Shown in pieces: positions 25,125-34,416 of a DNA stretch of 64,000 bases. Within the stretch, counting starts at the first letter, position 1. Each line of letters opens with the position of its first letter. The position numbers and the translations under genes were made by a program. The stretch spans positions 1 through 64,000 of the forward strand of contig NZ_FNIL01000007.1 in the NCBI RefSeq assembly GCF_900103955.1. The letters are read 5' to 3'. This DNA is from Alkalicoccus daliensis (GTDB lineage Bacteria; Bacillota; Bacilli; Bacillales; Salisediminibacteriaceae). The notes under the pieces are model-generated. The model had not been told where the DNA came from. It was given only the letters and a program-made list of their open reading frames with translations, and did not search any database.

Positions 25125-25478
25125 ATGTCAATTCACATGAATGTTTATCTGAACAATGAAGACGATGCAGAATCACTGGCAGCTTCCTTACAAAAGTACG
25201 ATATTGAAAATGAGCGTGTTGAAAAAATTTCAGATTACAGTGACGATAACCTTACGATTATACCAGCAGCTGGTATGGCAGGTAATGCGGGTTCTGCACA
25301 TCAGGGCAGCCCTGCGATGTTCGGTTCATTGAGTAAACTGAAAGAGACAATGACAAAAGACGAAAAGAAATATCCTGAATATATGCTCACCTTTGAAGTG
25401 GACGAGAAAAATAAACAGGCAGTATTAGATGAAATTCAAAAAACTGATGGGTTTATTGAAAAAGATGTAATGGATTAA
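25125..25478 (+). CDS. Acidic cytoplasmic protein of unknown function
   Basis: The 117-aa protein begins 'MSIHMNVYLNNEDDAESLAASLQKY', then a flexible Gly/Ser/Ala stretch ('PAAGMAGNAGSAHQGS') and 'YMLTFEVDEKNKQAVLDEI'. The two segments look like halves of a ferredoxin-like fold, somewhat reminiscent of general stress proteins of the YflT type, but no family was firmly recognised. ATG 25125 was chosen because AAGGAG lies 9 nt upstream; a GTG at 25116 overlaps that site. It is monocistronic with its own terminator. Confidence 0.75.
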   Translation: MSIHMNVYLNNEDDAESLAASLQKYDIENERVEKISDYSDDNLTIIPAAGMAGNAGSAHQGSPAMFGSLSKLKETMTKDEKKYPEYMLTFEVDEKNKQAVLDEIQKTDGFIEKDVMD

Positions 25479-25514
25479 AAAACAAGGTGTCCCGAAGCGG
25501 GGCACCTTGTTTTC
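25476..25514 (+). terminator. Terminator after the 25125 gene
   Basis: AACAAGGTG-T-CCC pairs with GGG-G-CACCTTGTT around GAAGC. It is preceded by A-rich and followed by TTTT. Confidence 0.9.
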
Positions 25515-25529
25515 GAAGGAGGAGAAAAT

Positions 25530-26129
25530 ATGAAGAAAAAAACAGTGGGAATTTATTTGTTTGATGAAGTAGAAGTTTTGGACTTTGCAGGTCCATATGA
25601 AGTTTTTTCTGCAGCGGAACTGGAAGACGGAACGAAACCTTTTCAGGTAGTAACGCTTTCTGAAACAGGAGGGTTAATTGCTGCGCGGAACGGACTCAGA
25701 GTAGAAACTGAAAAAGCCATGCAGGCAGCTCCTGAATTGGATATTCTTATTATTCCTGGTGGGTATGGAGCGACTTCTGCTGAAATACATAAGAAAGATG
25801 TTATTTCATTTATTCAGGCACAGGAGAAGAAAACCGACATGATTGCTTCTGTCTGTACTGGTTCGTATTTACTTGCTGAAGCTGGGTTATTAAATGGCAG
25901 GAAGGCTGCCACACACTGGAAGGATATTGAGGAAATGGAAAAAAAGTATCCGGAAGTGCAGATGAAACGAAATGTAAAATTTGTGGATGAAGGGCATATT
26001 CTTACATCAGCAGGAATTTCTGCCGGAATTGAATTATCACTGCATATGGTAAAAAAGGTTTTAGGAGAAGAAGTAATGAAGAACACTGCAAAGCATATGG
26101 AGTATGATATGCAAACCAGTGAGAATTAA
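25530..26129 (+). CDS. DJ-1/PfpI family protein
   Basis: The 199-aa product has the class I glutamine amidotransferase-like DJ-1/PfpI fold. It shows 'GIYLFDEVEVLDFAGPYEVFS' at the N-terminus, the nucleophile-elbow Cys in 'IASVCTGSYLLAEAGLL' and His in 'RKAATHW'. This pattern is closest to the isonitrile-hydratase / AraC-N-terminal subgroup. The reaction is not predictable. AAGGAGGAG precedes ATG 25530. The next gene follows after 20 nt, so the two may be co-transcribed. Confidence 0.9.
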   Translation: MKKKTVGIYLFDEVEVLDFAGPYEVFSAAELEDGTKPFQVVTLSETGGLIAARNGLRVETEKAMQAAPELDILIIPGGYGATSAEIHKKDVISFIQAQEKKTDMIASVCTGSYLLAEAGLLNGRKAATHWKDIEEMEKKYPEVQMKRNVKFVDEGHILTSAGISAGIELSLHMVKKVLGEEVMKNTAKHMEYDMQTSEN

Positions 26130-26149
26130 AACGGAGGAGAATTCTAAAG

Positions 26150-26770
26150 ATGGATATAAAAAATATATACTGTGTCGGAAGAAATTACAGTGCGCATGCA
26201 AAAGAGCTGGGAAATCAAGTGCCTGAGGAGCCAATGTTTTTCAGCAAGCCTTCACATTCTTTTGTGCAGGGAGATAATAAAAAGCTCTCCTTTCCAAAGG
26301 ATGCAGGAGCCATTCATTATGAGGTGGAGCTTGTTATTGTTATTAAAAAAGAGTGGGAAAAGGGAATTTCATTATCAGATCTAATTGAAAAAACGGCCCT
26401 GGGAATAGATTTTACTCTACGGGACAAGCAGGAAGAGATGAAGCAAAAACGATATCCATGGCTCATTTCCAAGGGATTCCCCAATTCAGCTGCAGTAGGT
26501 TCCTATTCTCCCTTTTCTGAAAAGGACTGGGAAGATATTAGATTTTCGCTTTATCAGAACGGAGTAAAAAAACAGGAGGGGAGTCCATCACAGATGATTT
26601 TTCCGCTGCGGGAATTAGTAGATTTTACAGGGGAGCATTTTGGTTTGGGCCCGGGAGATCTCATATTTACCGGTACACCCGAAGGAGTCGGTCCTGTAAA
26701 AGATGGAGATGAATTATCGCTTATTTTTAATAAAAAAGAGGCAGGCACTTTTAAAATAATGCTGAATTAA
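26150..26770 (+). CDS. Fumarylacetoacetate hydrolase family protein
   Basis: The 206-aa protein is a single FAH domain. It has 'IYCVGRNYSAHAKELGN' at the start, metal ligands in 'IHYEVELVIVI' (ExE) and 'LGIDFTLRD' (Asp), and the C-terminal 'LGPGDLIFTGTPEGVGPV' signature. Such enzymes hydrolyse or decarboxylate acylpyruvates or oxaloacetate using Mg/Mn. It follows the DJ-1 gene after 20 nt with its own GGAGGAG site. The substrate is unknown; acylpyruvate hydrolase is the simplest guess. Confidence 0.92.
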   Translation: MDIKNIYCVGRNYSAHAKELGNQVPEEPMFFSKPSHSFVQGDNKKLSFPKDAGAIHYEVELVIVIKKEWEKGISLSDLIEKTALGIDFTLRDKQEEMKQKRYPWLISKGFPNSAAVGSYSPFSEKDWEDIRFSLYQNGVKKQEGSPSQMIFPLRELVDFTGEHFGLGPGDLIFTGTPEGVGPVKDGDELSLIFNKKEAGTFKIMLN

Positions 26771-26962
26771 TCAGGTCTAATGGTTATAATCTTACATTTT
26801 CACAGAGGAAACACTAATTATTATGTATAAGTTACAGAACTTTAGTAATGTATATTAATAAAAACTTGTAAAAAGGGGTATGAAAGTATATAAGGATGCA
26901 GGAACTTACCATCATCCATTCATGAGTAGAAAAAACAAAATACAGAGAGAAAGGATTTGTGA

Positions 26963-27211
26963 ATGATGGGCAAGCCGAATGTGTTTCAGCTGAGTATATT
27001 TATCGTACTGCTGTTGATACTGCTTATTCCGGAAGCTCCAAGATGGTTAATGCCTTTTGTTCTTGCTGGTTTTTTTCTTTATGCCCCGATAGTAATTGAA
27101 ATGGAAGAGGATAAATCTTTAATTAAAAAATATAAGCCTTTCTGTTACGTTATCAGTGGCAGCTTTTTACTCATTGGCGTAATAGATGTGTCCTTAAGGA
27201 TGATAATGTAA
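26963..27211 (+). CDS. Small membrane protein (82 aa)
   Basis: Three hydrophobic segments are visible (about residues 10-24, 28-46 and 60-80), with an acidic loop 'EMEEDKSLIKKYK'. AAAGGA lies upstream of two adjacent ATG codons (26963, 26966). No family was recognised. The gap 26771-26962 before it shows only AT-rich upstream sequence. Confidence 0.75.
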   Translation: MMGKPNVFQLSIFIVLLLILLIPEAPRWLMPFVLAGFFLYAPIVIEMEEDKSLIKKYKPFCYVISGSFLLIGVIDVSLRMIM

Positions 27212-27284
27212 ATGCAGAACTCCGTTATTGCAGCAGACTGGTATGCATTACTCAAAATGAATACTTGAACATCATAACAGGATG

Positions 27285-27352
27285 AAAAAGGGGGAGGACC
27301 TCAGCCAAATGACAGCTCACACGAAACGTCATCTTTGATGTGCTGATCCTCC
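27285..27352 (-). terminator. Terminator overlapping the exonuclease gene end
   Basis: On the minus strand GGAGGATCAGC (inside the last codons) pairs with GCTGAGGTCCTCC, with a smaller inner stem, then CCCTTTTTC. It would end the symporter-DUF294-exonuclease operon. Confidence 0.55.
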
Positions 27353-27997
27353 ATTTTCTTTACTGGTAATATCAATTAACTCTCCAAGTGTCGACTTCCC
27401 ACGTTCCTCCACATAACGCAGCAGTTCCACAAGCAGGTAGGCAGTAGTCAAAGCATCTCCTACAGCGCTGTGACGCTGGAATATTTTCGTGCCGAAAGAC
27501 AGGGCATAGTGCTGTAAATCTCGCATATCCCAGGAAGGTGCCAGATAGCCTATTAAGTCTAAAGTGTCCATATACATTGGCTCGTCGAACGTGAGCTTAT
27601 GACGCAGCAGCTCTTTTTTCAACACCAGTACATCAAATTCAAGGTAGTGACCCACCCAGCCATCACTTTGATTTTTCTCGATATACGAATAAAATTCCTC
27701 AATAGCTTCTAATGACTCAGGGGCATCTGCTACAGTTTCCTGGGAAATGCCGGTCAGCTCTGTGATTCTTTCTGGAATGTCTCTTTTAGGGTTAACATAG
27801 GTCTGAAAAATTTTATCGGTGACTTCCAAATTTTCCACATGAACTGCTCCGATTTCAATTAATCTGTCGTGACTTCCTACAGAAAAGCCTGTCGCTTCCG
27901 TATCGAACACCGTAAAAGAAAGATCGCGGATCGGAGTATTGAGCGGCTGCTCCTGCACAAGCTGGTAATGAAGTTTCTTTTTCTTCCAAAACATCAT
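27329..27997 (-). CDS. DEDDh 3'-5' exonuclease (DNA polymerase III epsilon-like)
   Basis: The 222-aa protein has an exonuclease fold with all five DEDDh residues visible: 'FTVFDTEATG' (DxE), 'VGHYLEFDVLVLK' (Asp) and 'RHSAVGDALTTAYL' (His, Asp). It lies 45 nt downstream of the DUF294 gene with its own AAAGGAG site. A DnaQ-like exonuclease behind cNMP-CBS-DUF294 and acetate-type symporter genes is a recurring arrangement in bacteria. Why an exonuclease belongs there is not understood; it may act on a nucleotide signal rather than DNA. Confidence 0.9.
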   Translation of the reverse strand: MMFWKKKKLHYQLVQEQPLNTPIRDLSFTVFDTEATGFSVGSHDRLIEIGAVHVENLEVTDKIFQTYVNPKRDIPERITELTGISQETVADAPESLEAIEEFYSYIEKNQSDGWVGHYLEFDVLVLKKELLRHKLTFDEPMYMDTLDLIGYLAPSWDMRDLQHYALSFGTKIFQRHSAVGDALTTAYLLVELLRYVEERGKSTLGELIDITSKENGGSAHQR

Positions 27998-28042
27998 AGG
28001 AATGCTCCTTTTTAGTGAAGTCTGAGAGGCGGATAGTAAACA

Positions 28043-29965
28043 TTACATAATGCCAAAAGAGGCTAATGTCTGGCTCTGCAGAGAGCGGATTGTTTTCAAT
28101 GCAATCATGAGTTCTTCTTTTTCGCGTGTTTTCATATGCGTAAAATAGACTTCACTTGTACTTGTTTCGCCCCGTTGATAGCGTCCCCAGGACTGGGATA
28201 CACGTACAGAAAGCAGCACTTCATATGCATACAGCAGCTCTTCCGCGAAGTCACTGCTGAATATTTTCTTCTGTTTCAATAAATATATCTTCTCTTTTGG
28301 CGTGCCTTCTATAATACCGTGCTGGACACTCAGCAGCTGCAGGCCATGATAGAAAGGAAAAAGAGCCTGTTTTTTAATGTCAATTTTTTCTTTTTTCATT
28401 CGGAAAATAGCTCGGATCGGATGATCAAGGGCAGGGACAGGGGTTTGTTTCTCCTGCTGCGCAGCCCGGTAAAGAAAGATGCGGGATTTTTCAAACTGTT
28501 CTCCCACCATGGAAACAAAACGGTCATGAAGTGCTTCATCTCCGTAAAGAAAACGAAAAGCGAGGAAGTTATGACCGAGTAAAATATTATCGTTTGTAGC
28601 ACGCAGCCCCCATGTGCGGAGCCGTTCCTCCCAGCGTGTGATCGATCCTCTCCACTGCTGGTAGCTTGCCATCATATTACCTTCACAGCGTTTATACCCG
28701 GCAGTTTCCATTATTTCTACGATATACTTTCCGAGTTTTGCAAAATAAGCGTCAACTTCCTCTTCTTGACCTTCGGGAGGATTATCATATACGAAGAAAT
28801 GATCCTGATCTGTAAGCATAAATTGTTCTCCACGGCCGCCGCTCCCCATCATATAAAAACCGAAAGGCAGAGGAGGAGCACCGGCATTCTCTTCTTCCAT
28901 CTTTTGAATGGCAAGAGCAATGATATGAAGTACAAGTTTGTCGTAAAGACTTGTGATTACTTCCAATACATGAAGAATTGGGATATGGTCATCCAGCAGC
29001 TTTTCAAGTACACCATATATAGCAAGTTTCACTTCTCCGAGGTTCGCTTCTGTGGAAACTTCAATTTCCTGAAGAATATCAAAAGTGCCCCGGTTTTTCC
29101 TGCGCAGCAAATCAGATAAAGTTACCATACCGATAGGCTTTTTGTTCGTAACGACAGGCATATGCTTTATTCCGTTTATTAAAAAACGGGATAACGCTTC
29201 ATAATAGTATTCGTTCCTTGTAACTGTGTATGGATCCGGAGTCATAATGTCCTTCGCATTTTTATTTGTCTGAATACCTGCTGCTACATATCTTGAAACA
29301 ATATCTTTTTCGGTAATAATCCCGGAAAGCTTTCCTTTATTATCTGTGATTAAAAGAGAGCTGACTTTATGCTCCATCATAAATTCTGCAAGTTCCTGCA
29401 CCGGAGTGTCTTCAGTTTTACAGAGAGCAGGCTGGCTCATTAAATCCTGCACCCTCCGAATAAAAGGTTCACTTTCTCCCCACTGGGTGGCAAGCTTAAC
29501 TTGTTCTGCAAGAGAAGCGTAAATTTCCCGCAGTCTCGTTGCTACCTGCCGCATCACGTAGTCACGAACGGATTCATCGTTCCAGCGTGCTTCAAGCACT
29601 TCATAGGGGATCCTCAGGCAGACAGTTTCTTCGATTGCTCTTACTTCCACCGTATAGTTTTCCTCATGGGGATTAGGCTCTCCCAGAAAGTCAGCTAAAC
29701 TTGAAAAACCAACCATTTCTCCAGGTTCCAAAACTTCCAGTACTTCCTGATTTTCCTTTTTTCCGGCATCTACACATACTTCGGCAACTCCCTCAAGAAT
29801 AAGGAGAAGTCCTTCACGCGTAGATTTCGCGTAAAGGATTTTCTCTCCTGCTTTAAAAGTGCTCCACTCGCAAGCGTTTAACAATTCATCTGTCTCTGCA
29901 CGGGAAAGTCCGCTGAACATCGGGTGATGGAGTACCTGATCAATGTGATTATTTTTCGGTTCCAT
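28043..29965 (-). CDS. cNMP-binding/CBS/DUF294 nucleotidyltransferase-like regulator
   Basis: The 640-aa protein has an N-terminal cyclic-nucleotide-binding domain (~15-130), two CBS domains (~175-300: 'VSSLLITDNKGKLSGIITEKDIV', 'HMPVVTNKKPIGMVTLSDLL') and a DUF294 nucleotidyltransferase-like domain with 'GSGGRGEQFMLTDQDHFF' (GSxxRxExxxxxDxD). A helical DUF294_C domain ends it. The architecture resembles the GlnD-like signal-transduction proteins paired with SSS acetate symporters. Its start overlaps the symporter gene by 17 nt in another frame. It probably senses nucleotide or energy state and controls the transporter. Confidence 0.9.
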   Translation of the reverse strand: MEPKNNHIDQVLHHPMFSGLSRAETDELLNACEWSTFKAGEKILYAKSTREGLLLILEGVAEVCVDAGKKENQEVLEVLEPGEMVGFSSLADFLGEPNPHEENYTVEVRAIEETVCLRIPYEVLEARWNDESVRDYVMRQVATRLREIYASLAEQVKLATQWGESEPFIRRVQDLMSQPALCKTEDTPVQELAEFMMEHKVSSLLITDNKGKLSGIITEKDIVSRYVAAGIQTNKNAKDIMTPDPYTVTRNEYYYEALSRFLINGIKHMPVVTNKKPIGMVTLSDLLRRKNRGTFDILQEIEVSTEANLGEVKLAIYGVLEKLLDDHIPILHVLEVITSLYDKLVLHIIALAIQKMEEENAGAPPLPFGFYMMGSGGRGEQFMLTDQDHFFVYDNPPEGQEEEVDAYFAKLGKYIVEIMETAGYKRCEGNMMASYQQWRGSITRWEERLRTWGLRATNDNILLGHNFLAFRFLYGDEALHDRFVSMVGEQFEKSRIFLYRAAQQEKQTPVPALDHPIRAIFRMKKEKIDIKKQALFPFYHGLQLLSVQHGIIEGTPKEKIYLLKQKKIFSSDFAEELLYAYEVLLSVRVSQSWGRYQRGETSTSEVYFTHMKTREKEELMIALKTIRSLQSQTLASFGIM

Positions 29966-31610
29966 CGTTCATCCATACCTCTCCGTCTTTATAGGTCATC
30001 TGTTCAGGGTAACGCAGATCTGTTACCTCATCCTGCAGACGCTGAGATGGTGCCGGCGTCAATAATGAGACAACGATTACCAGAATAAGGTTTGCAGTTA
30101 CTCCAAACACACCTGCTCCAGTATCCTGAATACCGAATAAAGTAATACCGTTCATTGATAAGAAAATATAAGATAATGTGACTCCAAGGCCGCCAAGCAT
30201 TCCGGCAATAGCTCCCTGAGCATTCATTCGCTTCCACCATACTCCTAAGAAAAGTACAGGGAAGAAAGTTCCTCCGGCTAAGCCAAAGGCCCAGGCGATG
30301 ATCTGTGTAATAACTCCCGGCGGGTCCAGTGCAACAAGACCAGCAGCAATGGTTGATAGCACAATCGCAATTCTGCCGGCTCTCAGACGATTGCTGTCTG
30401 TTGCATCCGGACGCATTAGTCTGTAATAAATATCGTGTGCAAAAGAAGAAGATATCGTAATTAACAACCCGCCGGCTGTAGAGAGAGCGGCAGCCATCGC
30501 ACCGGCAGCAACAAGACCGACTACAAACATTCCGAGATTTGCAATTTCCGGCGTAGCCATAACTACAATATCCTGGTGAATAACAAGGTCTTCCCATTGA
30601 AGAATTCCATCTCCACCGGAATCTGCAATTTCAAGCAGTCCTGTATTTACCCAGGATTCAGTCCAGCCAGGCAGTTCATCTATCGGCTGCCCAACGACCT
30701 GCGTCATGATAACAAAACGGGAAAACGCTGCGTAAGCAGGAGCCGAAAGATAGAGCAGTGCAATAAAAAGCAGTGCCCAGGCGCCGCTCCAGCGGGCAGC
30801 CTTCATCGTAGTAACTGTATAAAAGCGTACAATAACGTGCGGGAGAGCAGCAGTCCCAACCATTAAAGTGAACAATAAAGCCAGAAATTGTGCCCTGTTG
30901 CCGTCATCGAAGGGTGCGAAGTATTCAGATAGCCCAAGTTCCGCATCGATTGCACCTAATTCATTTACGATATTTCCATATGTAAGCCACGGCAGCGGGT
31001 TTCCGGTAATTTGCAGCGACATAAATACAATAGGAATAATGTAAGCGGTAATTAATATCATATACTGTGCTACCTGCGTCCACGTAACACCTTTCATTCC
31101 ACCTAGGGAAGCGTATATAGCAATTACTACTACACCAACCATTACCCCGGTAGAAGCGGGAAGATTTAACAGTCTTCCAATAACTACGCCGGAACCGGAA
31201 AGCTGGCCAATAATATAGGTGAAGCTGATGATAATAGTGGCAATCGCTCCAATTAACCTTGCAATGTTAGAGTCAAATCGGTCACCAATAAATTCCGGAA
31301 CAGTAAACCGGCCGTATTTCCGCAGCTGCGGAGCGAGCAGAAAGGTTAAAAGCAGATAGCCGCCCGTCCAGCCCATAATGTAAGCCAGCCCATCATAACC
31401 AAGCATCATTACAGTCCCGGCCATTCCAATAAAGGAAGCGGCACTCATCCAGTCACCGCCGATAGCCATCCCGTTCCAAAGCGGTGGAATGCCTCGGCTT
31501 GCTACATAAAAGTCAGATGTAACTTTCGCCCGGTTATAGATGGAGATTCCGATATATAGTGCGAATGTTAGTAAAATTAATAATAGAGACACGAGTGATT
31601 GCTGATCCAA
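29949..31610 (-). CDS. Sodium:solute symporter, VC_2705/ActP-like monocarboxylate type
   Basis: The 553-aa protein has about 13 membrane spans. It shows SSS-family features such as 'SDFYVASRGIPPLWNGMAIGGDWMSAASF', 'GYDGLAYIMGWTGGYLLL' and 'GMKGVTWTQVAQYMIL'. The upstream DUF4212 small membrane protein and downstream DUF294 regulator define the VC_2705 subgroup, thought to carry acetate or related acids with Na+. Together with acsA and the OFA transporter elsewhere in this window it suggests several routes for acetate uptake. Confidence 0.93.
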   Translation of the reverse strand: MDQQSLVSLLLILLTFALYIGISIYNRAKVTSDFYVASRGIPPLWNGMAIGGDWMSAASFIGMAGTVMMLGYDGLAYIMGWTGGYLLLTFLLAPQLRKYGRFTVPEFIGDRFDSNIARLIGAIATIIISFTYIIGQLSGSGVVIGRLLNLPASTGVMVGVVVIAIYASLGGMKGVTWTQVAQYMILITAYIIPIVFMSLQITGNPLPWLTYGNIVNELGAIDAELGLSEYFAPFDDGNRAQFLALLFTLMVGTAALPHVIVRFYTVTTMKAARWSGAWALLFIALLYLSAPAYAAFSRFVIMTQVVGQPIDELPGWTESWVNTGLLEIADSGGDGILQWEDLVIHQDIVVMATPEIANLGMFVVGLVAAGAMAAALSTAGGLLITISSSFAHDIYYRLMRPDATDSNRLRAGRIAIVLSTIAAGLVALDPPGVITQIIAWAFGLAGGTFFPVLFLGVWWKRMNAQGAIAGMLGGLGVTLSYIFLSMNGITLFGIQDTGAGVFGVTANLILVIVVSLLTPAPSQRLQDEVTDLRYPEQMTYKDGEVWMNDGTEK

Positions 31611-31670
31611 GAAAAATCCCTCCTCTGTATTAAGTTATGCAGGGCAGTGCATTATTCAGGCCGGAGCTGA

Positions 31671-31976
31671 TTAATGATCGGCTCCGCTTCCACTGATTTG
31701 TACATTTTGTTTTTCATCAATTCCGAATTTCTTATCTACCTGATCACTGATAATTGAATTTAAAAAGAGCAGAATAACAAACGTAACCACTGCACCTTGA
31801 GCTCCCATATAATAGTGTGCAGGCATTCCCATGATAGTAGTGCCAGCTTCATGAATAGATTCTGCAAAAAAGGCTACACCAAAAGAAACAGAAAAACCGA
31901 TCAGTAAAAAGATAATAATCATCGTCGTGCGAATTTTAAAATACTTGTCTGCCACTGATTTTTCTACTTTTCTCAT
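31671..31976 (-). CDS. DUF4212 domain small membrane protein, symporter subunit
   Basis: The 101-aa protein has two membrane spans (about 17-35 and 52-72) and the DUF4212 pattern: '...ADKYFKIRTTMIIIFLLIGFSVSFGVAFFAESI' and 'GMPAHYYMGAQGAVVTFVILL'. Members always sit next to SSS symporters of the VC_2705 type and may be an auxiliary subunit, like YjcH beside ActP. The start ATG is preceded by AAGGAGG at 7-8 nt. A 20-codon upstream frame (32035 to 31973, GTG start) overlaps the start as ATATGA. Confidence 0.92.
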   Translation of the reverse strand: MRKVEKSVADKYFKIRTTMIIIFLLIGFSVSFGVAFFAESIHEAGTTIMGMPAHYYMGAQGAVVTFVILLFLNSIISDQVDKKFGIDEKQNVQISGSGADH

Positions 31977-32078
31977 ATCGAGGTTCCTCCTTTTAAAGTA
32001 AGCATTTTTTCCTGCGCTTTAACCGCCGAATTCACCTCCTTTAAAATATGAAATCGCTTTCAGTATTCCTTAAAAAAA

Positions 32079-32366
32079 TTAAGTTTGCACTTTATTGAAA
32101 GCTGGAGCTCTTTTTTTCGTCTGCCGGCAGTTTGGACAAATAGTGAGCGGCGCTTTCCGTGAAGCAATAAAGTAATTTGTTGCAAGCACCGGCAGAATTA
32201 ATATGTAAAAGAAAGAGTCTATCACCATGCCTAAAATAATTCCAATAATAACAGGCAGTAAAGAAGTAGCAAAAAAATATCTGCCTTTTGATATAAACAG
32301 CAGCCCTGTTTTGTTACAGTCACTGCATTGATTCTTCTGACTCGGAGTCCGCTCATGCTGTTTCAT
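32079..32366 (-). CDS. Small zinc-ribbon membrane protein
   Basis: The 95-aa product has Cys pairs at each end ('QCSDCNKTGLLF' and 'TICPNCRQTKKRA'), consistent with one zinc-binding unit, flanking two membrane spans ('LLPVIIGIILGMVIDSFFYI', 'LILPVLATNYFI'). The start at 32366 has GGGAGGTG 5-10 nt upstream; a GTG at 32375 is inside that site. It lies between two other small membrane-protein genes on the same strand and may belong to the symporter operon. No named family was recognised. Confidence 0.75.
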   Translation of the reverse strand: MKQHERTPSQKNQCSDCNKTGLLFISKGRYFFATSLLPVIIGIILGMVIDSFFYILILPVLATNYFIASRKAPLTICPNCRQTKKRAPAFNKVQT

Positions 32367-32385
32367 AAATTTCACCTCCCTGCAG

Positions 32386-32568
32386 CTATCTTAAACTGAA
32401 TACAAAGCGTACCGTTTCCCAAAAAGGCATCGGCACCATCGCTATCTGTACAACGAGAAAACCCAGCATTGCAAAAAACGGTACAGTGAGCAGCAATGGT
32501 TTACGATATTTTATCGTAGCAATTACAGCAGCAAGGGCGATAACCCAGAAACTGATTAATATCCACAT
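32386..32568 (-). CDS. Small membrane protein (60 aa)
   Basis: Two spans are visible ('WILISFWVIALAAVIATI' and 'LLLTVPFFAMLGFLVVQIAM') with a basic connector 'KYRKP'. GAAGGTG precedes ATG 32568. It is 20 nt upstream of the zinc-ribbon membrane protein gene, so the two are probably co-transcribed. No family was recognised. Confidence 0.72.
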   Translation of the reverse strand: MWILISFWVIALAAVIATIKYRKPLLLTVPFFAMLGFLVVQIAMVPMPFWETVRFVFSLR

Positions 32569-32816
32569 TTTTTCACCTTCTTTCTCCACTTTTACGCTGA
32601 AAACAGGAGGCCTGTAATCATCATTGACCTATAACAGTACAGTAAAAAAGAAATCCTCTGCTGAGATCCAGAAGAGGGAATGTAAATTTGTTTCTATATG
32701 ATTATTTCAAATTTTCTGAAATAACACAACTTATTTATATAATTTTTTAGGGAATTTTCTATGCGCCAGGTTTTCAGGAGTGTATTTCCCCGATCTGAAA
32801 TTTTTAGTGAAAAAGT

Positions 32817-32842
32817 AAAAAAAGCCCTGGTTTCCCAGGGCT
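32817..32842 (-). terminator. Terminator of the NSS symporter gene
   Basis: AGCCCTGG/CCAGGGCT with a 4-nt loop, followed on the minus strand by seven T (A 32817-32823). Confidence 0.92.
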
Positions 32843-32846
32843 CTCA

Positions 32847-34205
32847 TTAAAAGGTAACAATACCGGTAGAATATAAAAATACAATTAATATAGCGAGAGG
32901 TGCGAAAATTCTCACGATCCACAGCCATATATTTCCGAGTACAGTATCCCCAAAGTTGGAAGCTTCGAGTGCATCTGCTTTTTTCCATCCCCAGCCGATA
33001 AACAGCGCAATAATCATACCGCCGAGTGGAAGGAAGATGTAAGAGGCAAGGAAGTCCATTGAATCAAGAATATCTCTTTCTCCTAAAATTGTTACATCCG
33101 CTAAAGCACCAAACCCAAGGGAAGATGGGATACCTATCAGAAAAATAATCGTACCGATAAACACGGACGTCATCTGACGGGACCATTCAAACTTGCGCAT
33201 AAAGTAAGCAACTGCCACCTCCAGAAGTGATACACCAGAAGAAATAGCTGCTGCAGTAAGCAGGAAGAAAAACAGCAGTCCATAAATTATCCCGAATGAC
33301 ATATCGGCAAAAATATCCGGCAGCGCGATGAATACCAGACCAGGTCCTGAATCAGGAGCAATACCGAAAGTAAATACTGCAGGGAAAATCATAAGTCCTG
33401 CCACGATCGCAAAAAGGGAATCCATGGAAGCAACGCCAACGGCTGCACCTGGGAGTTTTTCTTTCTTGGATAAATAGCTTCCGTAAGTAATGAGCGCTCC
33501 CATACCAAGACTCAGGGAGAAGAAAGCCTGGCTGAGTGCAGCAAGGTACACGCTTGGATCAGTCAGCGCACTCCAGTCAGGTGTAAATAAGAAATTCAGT
33601 GCCTCACTGGCTCCTTCAAGCGTCATGCTGTATCCAGCGAGAATCAGGACAAGAATAGCAAGAAGCGGCATAAGAATTTTGTTGGAAGCTTCAATTCCTC
33701 TTTTTACCCCTACATATACAATTCCAACAGTGATCAGCATAAAAATAAACTGCCAGAGTATCGGCGCAAACGTTGCCGTGTGGAAGTTCACAAAGAAATC
33801 AAGGGAACCGCCCTCTCCACCGATATCGGGTCCTCCAATCACATACTGTGAGAAGTAAAACATGGACCAACCTGCAATGACCCCATAGAAAGATAAAATG
33901 ATAAATGCAGAAGCCACTCCCATGTATCCAGCTAGCACCCAGGGCTTTCCTGGGGAAATTTTTTGGAACGACCCTACTACATCTAACTGTGCCCGTCTTC
34001 CTATGGTAAATTCAGCCATTAAAATTGGAAGGCCGATTGCTGCAATACAAAATAGATAAATAAGTATAAATGCTGCGCCTCCACTTTCTCCAGCCACATA
34101 AGAAAACCGCCAGATGTTCCCAAGCCCAACTGCAGAACCGAGTGCAGCGAGCATGAACCCTAGACGGGACCCCCATTGTTCTCTTGGTCTGTTTTCCGTG
34201 TTCAT
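32847..34205 (-). CDS. Sodium-dependent transporter, neurotransmitter:sodium symporter (NSS/SNF) family
   Basis: The 452-aa protein has eleven to twelve membrane spans and the NSS hallmarks: 'REQWGSRLGFMLAALGSAVGLGNIWRFSYVAGESGGAAFILIYL' region (unwound TM1 and Na+ sites) and 'ALSQAFFSLSLGMGALITYGSY' in TM6. Bacterial members import amino acids or related compounds with Na+. It is divergent from the PucR gene (202-nt spacer), so it may be the uptake system for the substrate of the downstream doeA cluster; this link is inference. RBS AAGGAGG. Confidence 0.93.
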   Translation of the reverse strand: MNTENRPREQWGSRLGFMLAALGSAVGLGNIWRFSYVAGESGGAAFILIYLFCIAAIGLPILMAEFTIGRRAQLDVVGSFQKISPGKPWVLAGYMGVASAFIILSFYGVIAGWSMFYFSQYVIGGPDIGGEGGSLDFFVNFHTATFAPILWQFIFMLITVGIVYVGVKRGIEASNKILMPLLAILVLILAGYSMTLEGASEALNFLFTPDWSALTDPSVYLAALSQAFFSLSLGMGALITYGSYLSKKEKLPGAAVGVASMDSLFAIVAGLMIFPAVFTFGIAPDSGPGLVFIALPDIFADMSFGIIYGLLFFFLLTAAAISSGVSLLEVAVAYFMRKFEWSRQMTSVFIGTIIFLIGIPSSLGFGALADVTILGERDILDSMDFLASYIFLPLGGMIIALFIGWGWKKADALEASNFGDTVLGNIWLWIVRIFAPLAILIVFLYSTGIVTF

Positions 34206-34416
34206 GAATATAGTTCCTCCTTTAAAACGTTGAAGTGTAAAAGAATTTAGAATATTACTATAACATATTGATGCGAGAAGAAAAGAGGAAATTCTACATT
34301 ATCCGACTCTTTTCTCTTTTTCTCTGCCGTTTATCGAATAAGATAAGTTGCCACAAGGTCTGGACCGTGAGAAAATATAATCAGAATATAGAGAAAATTC
34401 GCGTGAGGTGAGTAAA

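Noticed and set aside
30028-30597. 189-codon Cys/Tyr-rich frame on the minus strand
   Set aside because: It is a shadow of the symporter gene in another frame; the residue composition is typical of a frame-shifted membrane protein.
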